From: Diphasiastrum complanatum
Lineage: Eukaryota > Streptophyta > Lycopodiopsida > Lycopodiales > Lycopodiaceae
Direction: 5' to 3'
NCBI GenBank assembly: GCA_029204225.1
Contig: CM055098.1
Location: forward strand, 17,411,775-17,475,774
DNA: 64,000 nt
Below the pieces are notes generated by a model. That model made no database searches. It had not been told where the DNA came from and saw only the letters and a list, made by a program, of their open reading frames with translations. Position 1 is the stretch's first letter, and every line of letters starts with the position of its first letter. Shown here piece by piece: positions 30,851 through 41,360 of this stretch. The position numbers and the translations under genes are program-made.

Positions 30851-33180
30851 TACCCCTAAATGTCCGTTGACAACCAGCTTTTAATCCAAGAACAATAAAT
30901 GAGTTAAAAACATCCAAAATCACAATATAAAGCAGTCTCTTTGGGGAACGACAATCTTTTATACTACATATCCTTACAATAAAGATAAGTATAACACGAC
31001 AAAGACATCAAGTCGAATGATGCACCATCGTAAACCCTACACAAACAATTTGTTTTGTCTCCATGGAGGTCAAAGTGATAGAAATCATACTAGTAGCTAG
31101 TTTTATTTGAGACAAGTATTACTTTGTCATGGAGCTCTCTCATTTTGTGCTTCTCTCTCTCTCTCTCTCTAACAAAGATGATGATTCAATGAATTGTGTA
31201 TAATCACCATACATTTGAATTGCCACATAGTTTCAAAGCTGAACATGGATTTCTAGCATCGTACATTTAGAGCCACATGGAAATAGTAGTTTAAAACATG
31301 AATTGCTTACATAGATTCCTAGCCATGGCATCACCACCAATGGAAAACATAAATTGGCAATGTTGATTTCTAGCCACACAACAATACTCATGGAAAACAT
31401 AGCTACACTCTAAGAAATTGTGAGGACTTGCTACCTGCAATTTCCACATCAATGAGTGTGAAAAATAGCAAAGAAAAGTAAAGTGTGTAAATACTACGTG
31501 AGAGCTAGAATAATCCAACTCCAATATTTTTCAGGAAAGTATGAAAACATGCCTGATTTTTGCAATTTTCTTTGCTTGAAAATCCCAATGTTGCAAAGAG
31601 AGCGAACTCCAAACTTTCCAGCGAAGTGTGAGGAGTTGGTAGCTCACAAATCTACCTACCGATTCCCAATGAAAATTAATTTAAATTGCTCAAATATTAG
31701 TAATGGGTGGCTAGATGTGTAAAGATACTTGTTGCAAATTGAATTTCCCAATAAAAACTTAGCTAACATCACAAATTTGTCATTCCAAAGCACAACTGAA
31801 ACAACTCTACTTGATTGACAAGAGTATGTAAATCATAGAAGAAGAATTAAAAACAACCACACTTCATAGCCTTGATCAAAACAGAGGAGCTGAAATCACT
31901 ATTAAGCTCCATTGGGATTGAGGAATTGCTGATGAGAAAATCTCTAACTAAATTGCAGCTCAGGAATTTGCAGTTGAGGAATTGTTGATGAGCTCTATAA
32001 AAGTCATTGAGGATTCATTGATGATTGAAGCTAATGAATCGTTGATGAATCACTAAGGATTATGCAACTGAGGAATTGTTGATGAGCTCTATCAAAATTG
32101 TTGAGGAATCCGACGAACCGTTGAAGATTGTGAAGGCTATGATGGTTAAAACACGATTCTTGCGTTTTGATTCATTTTTCTAAAATTAGGGTTTTGACTT
32201 ACCTTGACCATTGACTTATCTTGACCATAAGTGAAGTATTGCTAATTATGGTTTTGACTTATATTGACCATTGACTTGTCTTGACTACATGTGAAGTATT
32301 GACATGTTTTACGGCCTCACCCTTTGGAAACCTATATTTGGTGAATGTTTCCAATCATGAGAGAGATGGACTGGAATCAAAAGAGTTTTTTCAAAAAAGA
32401 GAATTTGTTGGGATGAACTAAATTATAGAGGATGCTGTGAATTTTTGAATTTAAATACAAAAACTCCAAAGAATGTAAGTTGAGAGAGAGAGAGAGAGAG
32501 AAAGAGATTTTCCTATTGCACCATCTAAATGTTAAATGCTCGATTTGCCAAGGAGAGTGCTTGTTGCCGGGCATTTCTCCCAGGTAATTCTTCATGCCAA
32601 GTCAAGATAGCACATAAGGAGAAGTGCTTTATAATGTGAAAGCCCCTTTCACCCTTTTGAATCCCTGGAGCTCCAATCTCAAGTAGTCATGTCATATATT
32701 ATGTTACAAGCCAGGTGTACTCTTAAACAACCTTTATATTAGGTTGTGGTGTCATCAGTGCTCGAAAAAAGGTTTAAATCTAAAACCCACAAAACTACAA
32801 TGGAATCTAATAAAAAAGGTTAAAATAAAACCTGAAAACCTAACATTTATTACTAAACTATAAATCTAAAATGAAGCGGTAAAAGATGAATTTCAACAAT
32901 TGGGCTGTATGCATTTGTTGATTTTTTGTGAGCACTTTGTCTCATCATTGGAACAAAGAAAGATCAAAACCAGCAGCAGAAGAAGAAAACAAGTGTAAAG
33001 CACTCTTAATATTTTTTTTTTTTTGTTATTTAGGGTGCATTCTTTGAAGCATATTGCATTCGTAATATTTCTCCTTTGTTATTTAGGGTGTGTGTGTTAT
33101 TTAGGGTGTGTGTGTGTGTGTGTGTGTGAGAGTGAGGGGTTAGTGGGACCATAGTAACTCAGGGTAAGATAGCGGAGTAA
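30851..33180. other. Intergenic, simple and short tandem repeats
   Basis: No gene is recognisable. Visible features are a CT run at 31145-31170, near-repeats of GAGGAATTGTTGATGAGCTC at about 31968-32100, a 60-bp tandem duplication at 32190-32310 (listed separately), a GA run near 32480-32503 and a GT run at about 33108-33128. Short open frames at 31291-31722 and 32377-32595 look accidental. Confidence 0.4.
32190..32310. repeat. 60-bp tandem duplication
   Basis: Two adjacent copies begin GGTTTTGACTTA at 32190 and 32250 and share TTGACCATTGACTT and GTGAAGTATTG with a few mismatches. Confidence 0.7.
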
Positions 33181-33185
33181 AAGTA

Positions 33186-33420
33186 CATCAAGTGAGACAT
33201 TCATTTAAAGGCGTTCGAGCAAGTGAGAAGCCCCCTTGCCTTTAGGCCCCATTGCCTTTAGGCTACTGTGTCGCTAATGTGTCAGGATCATGAGAGACTC
33301 ACTTGCTAGAACGCCCTCAAATAAATGCATAAGACATTACTTACACATCCACATCCTGATCATGACAGACTCACTTGCTAGAACGCCCTCAAATAAATGC
33401 ATAAGACATTACTTACACAC
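33186..33420. repeat. 72-bp tandem duplication with an inverted partner
   Basis: GACTCACTTGCTAGAACGCC and the following bases occur at 33296 and again at 33368 (period 72, nearly identical through TTACTTACACA). An inverted, diverged copy lies just upstream at about 33191-33227 (GACATTCATTTAAAGGCGTT then CGAGCAAGTGAG). Together they could fold back, like the end of a small inverted-repeat element. It lies 335-570 bp upstream of the glycosyltransferase start. Confidence 0.6.
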
Positions 33421-33754
33421 CTGGAAATATGACATCATATCTCTAAACGCAGCCTAATACGTCATACTTCGTAATGTACCCTATGGCCTAGACGGTGCTC
33501 CAATCCTTTTCTTCGCCTTCTTCAGCCAAAGATGGAATAAAGGACAATCATCCCTCCTCAGTCCACATTAGAATCTCATACTTGTTATCATTACTCGTCA
33601 TCCAGCATGCAAACGATCCACACGCATGCCTTAGTGGCATCTGCTCCAGCCCAGCTTTGCTGTGGATATGCTAAGCAACATTCCTAATGTGGGTTTTGTA
33701 GTGTTGGGCTGAATCTAATCTTTTACTTGCGATTCCAGCTGCTTCTGGTTCTGC

Positions 33755-35350
33755 ATGATCCACTCAAAGATGGGTGAGTCTAGCCCGCTTGAGCTCCAGC
33801 CCCCACCTACCCATGTCGTGGTTTTTGCCTTTCATGCTCAAGGTCACATCATTCCTGCTTTTAACTTCTCAAAGCAGCTGGCTTCCAAGGGACTTTTCAT
33901 CAGTTTTGTGTGTGCTGAGCATAGAATGCCAGGGGTGAGAAAAATCCACGAATCACAAGGCAGCAGCTCAAATATTCGATTGGCAGCGTTGCCAGAACGA
34001 GTGCCTGCAGGGAAACTGGGCGTGGATCAGGGTTTGGAGAGCTTCGAATATCTAGTAGATATTGCAGAGACTATGGAACACGACTTTGAGCTACTGATGC
34101 TCGATTTATTGGCAACGCAGCAGTCTTGTAGCTCTCCTGGAGCTCCGATCTGCATCATAAGTGATCTGTTTCTTGGGTGGACACAATATGTGGCCGACAA
34201 GCTCAAGCTTCCCAGATATGTCTTCTATCCATCTCCTGCAGCAGCTCTCTGTGTAGCTATGTATCTACCTAATCTTATAGCTCAGGGCCTTATTCCTATA
34301 AAGTCGAGTGAAAGCACTAAGGAGCGTGAATCTGATCTTATTTCCATTCCAGGAATTCCACCCATTTCTCCATCCGATATGCCCAATGCATTGAAGGAAA
34401 GCTGTCCCATACGCAGGCGAGATTTTGCAATGAGGAACCACCTGCTACTACATAAATCATCTGGCATCCTCTTGAACACATTCTATGAACTGGAGCAGAG
34501 ATCCATCGAGGCTCTCCAAAGCGACATCTTAAATCCAAACAAGGTGCCGATCTATCCAGCTGGTCCAATACTTCCTGAGGAAATTTTTGGTGACAACATT
34601 CTTCATGCCAGACCGGAGATAGTAGTTTCAGGAGTGGAAAAAGAATGCCTGCTATGGCTAAACACAAGGCTACCATCTTCTGTCTTGTACATCTCCTTTG
34701 GCAGCATAGCTGTTCTATCTGCTTCACAAATCCGAGAATTTGCATTGGGCTTAGAAAACAGTGAGCAAGCATTTCTCTGGGTCCTGCGCCCACCTCCAGC
34801 CACCGATCCTACACAGTCCTCCATAGCTGCAATTTTGCCCGAAGGCTTCCAGAGCAGAACACAAGGGCGTGGACTCATCCTCTCTGTATGGGCACCTCAG
34901 CTGCTCATTCTGTCTCACCCTTCAACTGGTGGGTTTTTGACTCATTGTGGGTGGAACTCCACCCTTGAGAGCATCTGCAATTGTGTGCCAATGCTGCCAT
35001 TTCCCCAATTTGCAGAGCAGCAGATCATCTGCAATATGTTGGTCAATGAGCTGAAAGTCGGGGTGGAGGTGAAAAAGGGAGCAGATGGGTTGGCAAAGAG
35101 TAGTGAGATAGAAAAGGTGGTGAGGTATGTGATGAGATCAGAAGAAGGGGGGAAAATGAAGGCTAGGGCTGGAGCAATGAGGAAAGCAGCCAAAACGGCA
35201 TTGCTTGAAACTGGATCTTCTTATAAGAATTTGGAGGCATTTCTCCATAGGAGGAGCAAAACAAGGGCTGCAAATGGTCAAGATGAAAAGCTAGCAGGTA
35301 CATTATTTCTCTTATTTTGTTTTCTCTTGTTGTTATTTTTCATATTTTAA
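33755..35350 (+). CDS. UDP-glycosyltransferase (GT1 family)
   Basis: This enzyme would transfer a sugar from a UDP-sugar to a small acceptor such as a phenolic, hormone or terpenoid, in the cytosol. The 531-residue single-exon frame has the GT-B layout. The N-terminal acceptor half carries the catalytic His31 (HAQGH) and its likely partner Asp137 (IISDLF). The C-terminal half has the full 44-residue PSPG box at residues 379-422, from WAPQ through THCGWNSTLES to FAEQ, with the final Gln typical of UDP-glucose users. The usual Gly before VPM is Cys here (CNCVPM). NTFYELE and WLNTRLPSSVLYISFGS are standard motifs. Met1 or Met6 could be the start. The catalytic part ends near residue 505; the last 17 residues are a hydrophobic run beginning at a possible splice donor (AG/GTACAT, 35298). 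The UGT72/88-like resemblance is tentative; the substrate is unknown. Confidence 0.93.
   Translation: MIHSKMGESSPLELQPPPTHVVVFAFHAQGHIIPAFNFSKQLASKGLFISFVCAEHRMPGVRKIHESQGSSSNIRLAALPERVPAGKLGVDQGLESFEYLVDIAETMEHDFELLMLDLLATQQSCSSPGAPICIISDLFLGWTQYVADKLKLPRYVFYPSPAAALCVAMYLPNLIAQGLIPIKSSESTKERESDLISIPGIPPISPSDMPNALKESCPIRRRDFAMRNHLLLHKSSGILLNTFYELEQRSIEALQSDILNPNKVPIYPAGPILPEEIFGDNILHARPEIVVSGVEKECLLWLNTRLPSSVLYISFGSIAVLSASQIREFALGLENSEQAFLWVLRPPPATDPTQSSIAAILPEGFQSRTQGRGLILSVWAPQLLILSHPSTGGFLTHCGWNSTLESICNCVPMLPFPQFAEQQIICNMLVNELKVGVEVKKGADGLAKSSEIEKVVRYVMRSEEGGKMKARAGAMRKAAKTALLETGSSYKNLEAFLHRRSKTRAANGQDEKLAGTLFLLFCFLLLLFFIF
35298..35303 (+). promoter_or_regulatory. Possible 5' splice donor at the end of the UGT catalytic region
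   Basis: GCAG/GTACAT follows codons for a typical UGT C-terminus (SSYKNLEAFLHRR and a short hydrophilic tail). The codons beyond encode only Leu/Phe-rich residues from a T-rich stretch, as read-through into an intron would. No acceptor can be assigned. Confidence 0.3.
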
Positions 35351-35458
35351 AATAGAGTGAGAGGAGAAACAAAAGCTATGCAAGTAGAAATAAGAACGAT
35401 TCAAATAATTCATGAAATTCTTAATCTACACTTGATAATGGGAGAATAAACAAGCCCA

Positions 35459-36077
35459 TGTTAAAAAATATGAGCATTGTGTGTGAGAACATGCCTTGGT
35501 TAGTTAGGACCTTTAAATCATAGGAGTTAGTTAGGTTGTTTGGTCAAGTTTCCTAGAATTTAGGAGCAAACTCCTTAAATCATGGAGGTAGATGAGTAAC
35601 CTAACTACCAAATTGGCATAACTCTAGGGTTAGGTAAGATTGACATATTAGGGCAAAAATGTGACTTAGGCTCCTTCAAACATGCTGAATTTTCACCTAA
35701 CATCAAAGGAGAAGAGCCCTATTGTACATAGAATCTATCATTCCATACATGCAAGATAGAGATTTGAAAGTTGGCAATCTCGAGTTTTTTCTACATTTCT
35801 CTTGTGAATTTATGATTCCAAAGTAAACTAAACTTGGTTACATTCATTCTCTGATAGCAGGTTGTACTAGAGGCCGTACATGTGTGGGGTCATATTCACT
35901 GTTTGATCTTTTTTTTTTATTGCTCTTGATTGTGTGATCCAATATTGCTAATCTAGATCAAGAAATTGATGACTAGTTTTGCAGTAGATTGGTGTATCAA
36001 TCAATCAATCACTCTTGGAGTCTTTTGTAGATTCATTTATGGTCCTTAGTACTGTACCTTAACATAGTATCATAGCC
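35459..36077 (+). repeat. Copia 5' LTR and PBS
   Basis: The LTR begins TGTTAAAAAATATG at 35459 and ends CCTTAACA at 36064, with complementary TGTTAA...TTAACA termini. It is followed by TAGTATCATAGCC, a two-base variant of the TGGTATCAGAGCC primer site. Length is about 606 bp. The matching 3' LTR is absent because the element is truncated near 38170. It begins 108 bp after the UGT stop codon, in the same orientation. Confidence 0.7.
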
Positions 36078-36747
36078 AAGTACAAGAGGATAACTAGTGA
36101 TCAAAGCACAATCCATTTTTAGCAAGTTTGTTGCTAGAAAACTAGTCTTTGTGAGGGCGAGTTCAAATCAAGTCTTAGTGTGAAGGTTTTTGGTCCAAAC
36201 TTGGTGAGGGTCAACAACTGTATTTCTCACACTTGTGGGCACCTCTAAACAATTTCATTTTGAAGCATCTTGATGAGTTTTTGGGTGCAAATTGAAAGAA
36301 AAAAACATCAAAGTTGTCATGAGATCTAATTAATTGAGGCTGATTTTTCTTAAAGAGCAATCAAGAAGAGGGAGAGAGATTCAGTCATTTTTTTGTCCAA
36401 ATCTAGTGAAAATGATAGGATTTGATAGTTTTTTTTTTATTGGATCTCATCTTATCTCCATTCTATCTTAGTGAGGGAGTGTGAGAGCTGTGACTAAAAG
36501 TCCAAAGTGAGACTAGAAGTCAAATTTGAGAGTATCAAAATCAAGTGAAACCTTTGTGAGTTTCTAGATTCAAATCAATTTTATTTTTCTTGAGCATTGT
36601 TTTTTACAATCCTTATTAAGAGTTCTTTTGAATCAAGATCAAGAGGATCTTGTTATTTGTGTCTTTGTGAACATCAAGTGAGTTGCTAGTGAGGCAAATT
36701 CTAGAAAGGGCCGAGAAGTACATCAACAGTACAAGTCATTTGAAAGA

Positions 36748-38170
36748 TGGGGTCCATTGGTGCATTCCTTCTTGAACCTAGTGAGAGGTTAAATTCTACA
36801 AACTACTCAATATGAAAAGTGAGGATGGAGTCACTCTTAGTGCTCCAAGACCTCTTTCATATTGTCCTAGATGAAGAGGATGAGTCTCTTGGAGGACAAG
36901 AGTTGGTCAAATACAAGAAGAAGGTAGGACTAGCACTTTATTGCATCAAAATGAATGTTAGTAATGACCTCTTGAAGGCTTCTTGTACATCGGCCAAGGA
37001 AGCTTGGGATTTTATCAAAGCTGTACGTGAATCCAACAACACTTCAAGAGTGCTTATGCTAAGAAACCAAGTCTTGCAAAGCATGAGGAGAAGTGATGAA
37101 AGTGCACAAGAGTATGTGCTATGGATCAAGTCTCTCAACAAAGAAGTACTTCTATTGGAGACAAGATACTTGAAATGAGCTAGTGCATGTGATTCTCAAT
37201 GGCTTAGGAGATGAGTTCTCCAATTTGGTTCAAAGTTTTTCCATCCAAGAGGTCTTACCTTCTATTGACAAGCTACATAGTGTGCTTGTGGCCGAGGAGT
37301 GTATGATCCTACATGTCAAGAGTAGGATGAGTTCTATATCCTTGCATGATGAAGATGAGAAAGCCAACTTCTCATTCAAAGACAAAAAGAAGACCATAGG
37401 ATCCAAGAAGGATCAAGCAAAGGAGGCCAAGGAGGAGGATCAACCAACAAGCTCAAAGGCTAAGGGCAAGATAGATAAGTCCAAGCTTAAGTGCTTCTTT
37501 TGTAGAAAGATGAGGCATTTTGCATCCGAATGCTTGAAGAGGCAAAATGCACAAGAGGAGAGCAAACAAGGAAACCTTGCACATGAAGAGAAGAATGAAG
37601 AAGAATCATCCTTGATGGCATCGACATCTTCACCAACAAGCAAGAGCAACTCAAGGGAGTCATGGTGGAGTGATAGTGGGGCTACCTCCCACATGACATT
37701 CGAAAAGGACTATTTCTCAACTCTACCTTTTTTAATGGTGCTAAAAAGTCCATATTTACATCAAGTGATGAAGAATGTAGAATAGATGGTGTTGGAACCA
37801 TCCCTTTGTGTCTAGGATCTTCTAAAAGAATGGATCTATACAATGTCCTTTATGTACCATCAATCGTCAAAAATCTGCCAAGTGTTGGTCAACTTATGGA
37901 TAATGGTTTGGATGTCCACTTCAAGCGTGGTGTTTGTTCCATTTTTAAGAATGATAATTGCATAGCAAAGGGATTTAAACATGGAAGATTTTTTAAGTTG
38001 GATGCTAATGTTGCTCTTGACAGTGTGAACATGGCAAAGGAGGAGATCACTCAAGTGGAGATTTTGTAAAAGTGTGATCTTGATAGGATTGAGGAGGAGC
38101 ATCAAAGAGAGGAAGATCTTGAGGGTCAACCTCAAAACGCGAGAGCTCCAAGATCCTGAAGGACAAAGGT
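36748..38170 (+). pseudogene. Ty1/copia Gag-protease pseudogene, truncated
   Basis: Gag starts at 36748 (MGSIGAFLLEPSERLNSTNY). It has a TGA in place of Trp at 36813, then KVRMESLLVLQDLFHIVLDE and NTSRVLMLRNQVLQSMRRS. A frameshift near 37150-37180 leads to HVILNGLGDEFSNLVQSF, a zinc knuckle CFFCRKMRHFASEC and the protease motif WWSDSGATSHM. Another shift near 37780 leads to LYVPSIVKNLPSVGQLMDNG and KLDANVALDSVNMAKEE. At about 38070 it jumps to EEHQREEDLEGQPQNARAP, the linker beyond integrase, so integrase is deleted. Closely related to the gag at 2.4 kb. Confidence 0.85.
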
Positions 38171-38639
38171 CGAGCCATCAATAATATTTTTGGAAGACAT
38201 ATGAGTCACTCTAAGTCCATTTTCCTCTCCTTTTGGCAAGTAGACTTCTCTAAGTGCACGAATTTCCTTCTATGCTGAGGCTTATGTTGCTGAAACCATT
38301 CCTTGTAATTGGTCGTGTGTTGAATTGCTCCAGAGTATAAATACCAAGAATAATCATCGTGTGTATATTTTCATGATTTGCCATAAATGTCTATGATCCT
38401 CTTCTTGAATTGGTGCTTGGAGATTTTCTGCAACATTGTCTTGATGCTCATATTGCTTCTTTCTGTTTTTGTTAAATTTCAAGATCTTGCATTCTTGAAT
38501 TTCATGATTTGTCCCCTTGTAATACTTGCAAAACGTTTTTTTCTGTGGATTGCTAACTATGGTTTGATCTTTGTTAATTTAGATTCTCTTTTCTAAGCAA
38601 CTCAATAAGCAAAATATATATTTTCTATCGAGACTGCTT
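38171..38639. other. No recognisable gene
   Basis: AT-rich sequence between a copia relic and a minus-strand Ty3 relic. It may include the degraded C-terminal end of the Ty3 integrase on the minus strand, but no motif is readable. Confidence 0.3.
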
Positions 38640-39660
38640 ATTTGAAACATACGTTTGAAGCATATCCTCCATAGTTTGATCAATCATTTTTGTCTATCCA
38701 TCTGACTACAAATGATCAAGAGAACTAAAACTAAAGGAGGTTTTTGGTTTCTCAAATATTGCCGACCAAAAATGACCAATGGACTTCGGATCACGTTCAT
38801 TAACTATGTCTCTTGGCAATTTGTAGAGTTAAAATAGTTTTTTTAGAATTCTCTGAGATAAGTTGGACGCCTTCTGAGTAGATTTTGCAAGAATAAAGAT
38901 AGCTAATTTGGTTAAGTGATTCACAATCAATTGCATCACGATCATATTGGCTCCTCGGTATACCAACTACAAAATCTATAGAAATGTTGTTTCAACTCTT
39001 ATTACAAATTTTTATGGATGTAATAGTCCAACTTTATGCTTTTGTAAGCTGACATTGTATACACTTTGACACATAGGATTTTACAGAAGATTACAAAAGG
39101 CTAATAGAAGTCCTTTTCATTTTAAGTCCAATCTTTGTGAATGCTTGGATGACTTGCATATGACTTGGATGACTTGGATGCTTGGATGACTTGCATCATG
39201 GCACTCATAGATCTTGCATATTATAGCATCGTCACCTCGATCGCAAACCTTTTTATCTTTAAACAAAAGTCCATTTTTGATTTAAAAAAATTGATTCCAA
39301 TCACTTTACTTTCCTACTGGACTGAATATCTTGCAATTTAGTTCCTTCTTGATCATGCACTTACCTATTAATTACATCCTGCCATATTTCACCAAAGTAG
39401 GAGTCTTGTTCATAGAGTCTTTGCAAAGAAAGATAAAAGTCAAATGAAAATTTTGTGAGGCTATTTGATTAAGAGCATTGGCTATTTATTTAGTATTGCC
39501 CTTAAAAATCAAATTTTTGCATCAATTTAGCCCATCTAACCTTTTGATATTTGAGCTTGGGCTAATTAAAACACTTTAGGGGTTGATAATCTGTCCACAC
39601 TGCAAAATTACTTCCATATAAATAGTCTCCAAATTTACATGAACCACAACAAAAAAATTC
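38640..39660 (-). pseudogene. Ty3 (chromovirus-like) RNase H-integrase relic
   Basis: No long frame remains, yet the motif order is clear on the minus strand. At 39480-39660 RNase H reads YGSNFAVWTDYQPLKCFN, KYQKVRWAKLMQKFDF. Near 39040-39080 the integrase zinc finger half reads KSYVSKCIQCQLTKA. From 39010 to 38650 the core reads VNHLTKLAIFILAKSTQKAS, YKLPRDIVNERDPKSIGHFW and MIDQTMEDML, matching the chromovirus consensus around the second catalytic Asp (VSDRDPxFxSxFW, here N-E-R-D). Stops and shifts occur throughout. A short GGATGACTTG tandem repeat at about 39145-39200 disrupts it. Confidence 0.7.
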
Positions 39661-39959
39661 ATTTTTCTAAGTAGTATATTTCATGTGGGCATGGTATTTT
39701 TGTTTGCTTGATTGAGAGCTTGATGTTAATTGTTGTGTTAGGCTTTATAGACAAGGTTTGTGAAAGGTAGTGTGGACAACACCTCAATGCGTAACATTGT
39801 TGAAAATATTTGCACAAACTAATCTATTTGTACTACCAAAAAGTTAACATATGCTTTATCATTGATTTTGCCATTCACATATGCACATATGCGATAAAGA
39901 CCATATCTCTATTTTTATAGTATTAGTGTTTTTGGATCCTTGACGTCTTGGATTTATAC

Positions 39960-41360
39960 CCGAAATCACATTTCATAATCATTTTTTCTTAGAAGCCCTA
40001 ATCTGGAACCTTTGAGCTTGAATTATGTATTGCTATTGTAGTTTTTCCTAGTATGCATTGGGATTGCAGTCTGCCCTAGCACTTTTTGAAATTGTCATAT
40101 AAATTTGTTCTTGTCTGAACAAATTATAGTGATTGAAAGTGCCATTGATTTGAAACAAATGAGGCATACAATCCTAAATCATGTGGAGCCCAACCACAAA
40201 GCCATGTCCAATACTAGTTAAAAAACCATGAAGCCATGTCCATGGGCTTTTTTATAGGGCCCTAATCAAACATGTACATTAGAGCCTTTATTACCTTTTC
40301 TCAGTGGCTACTATCAAGTTGCTCAAGCAATGAAGGACTTGTTAATACCATTGCATTTTGCTATCAACCATAAATCATTGCATTAAGAAAATACTATATT
40401 TTCTCCATTGGTTAGCCCTAAAAGCCCATGATTGTCGTTTGCTATTTATCTTGATACAATTTTTAGTTCCCTTTTGCCAATTGCCCTAGTCCAAAGCTAG
40501 TGGACTTGAGAAACAAATAGCAAATCGAGTATCTACTTACCCTAGATCCGAAAAGCTTTTTCATTGAAAAGTGTACGTATTATCATGAATTACATTTCAT
40601 AGTTGTCAACTCTCCTAAACCTTGATCCGGAACTTGCGAATTTGAAATACGTACTGCAATTGCAGTTTTCCCTAGTACTTGTTGAGATTGTCGTACACCA
40701 TTTGTTCTTGCCTAAATGCATTATAATGGCTGAAATTGACAGTGATTAGAAACAAATGATCCATGTAATCCCTAACGCTGTGGAGCCCAACCATGAAGCC
40801 ATGCTCAAAACCATTGAAAAAAGTTACTTTATACCCTGATTAAAGATATTGATTAGTAGACTGTTGCTTAGTGGGCAATATCCAATTGCTCGAGCAATAA
40901 AGGACTTGTTAATGCAATTGCAATTTGTCCCAAACCATAAATCACTGCATTAAGAGACACATTGATTTCTCTCCATCGCTTAGCCCTAACGCTAGTGATT
41001 GTTGTTTGTTGTTTACCCTAACGTGATTTGTATCCGTCGTTTGCCCTAGTTTAGAGCCAGTGGACTTGAGAAACAAATAACAAATCACTTATCTTCTTGC
41101 CCTAATTTAAAAAGCTTTTTCATTGAGAAATGTACAGATTATAATGGATTGTATTTTGTATTGTCAGCTCTTATAAACCCTAATATGGAATTGTGGTGCT
41201 TGAAATACGTATTGCAATTATAGTCTCCCTAATACATATTGGAATTGACATATTCCATTTATTTTTGCTGGAATGCATCATAGTGGTTGAAAGTGCCAGT
41301 GGTTCGAAACAAAAGAGGCGTACAATCCTAAATCTTGTGGAGCCCAACATACTATCAACT
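39960..41360. repeat. Tandem array of a roughly 560-600-bp unit, about 2.4 copies
   Basis: Three diverged copies share, in the same order, AACCCTAAT-like words, TGAAATACGTATTGCAATT, GGAATGCATCATAGTGGTTG and TGTGGAGCCCAAC. The last motif occurs at 40183, 40780 and 41337, giving periods of 597 and 557 bp. The parts containing GTGGACTTGAGAAACAAATA and AAAAGCTTTTTCATTGA are shared by copies 1-2 and 2-3. No protein coding is seen. Confidence 0.75.

Noticed and set aside
34338-34793. Long minus-strand frame inside the glycosyltransferase
   Set aside because: It is an antisense shadow of the conserved UGT coding sequence with no motif of its own.
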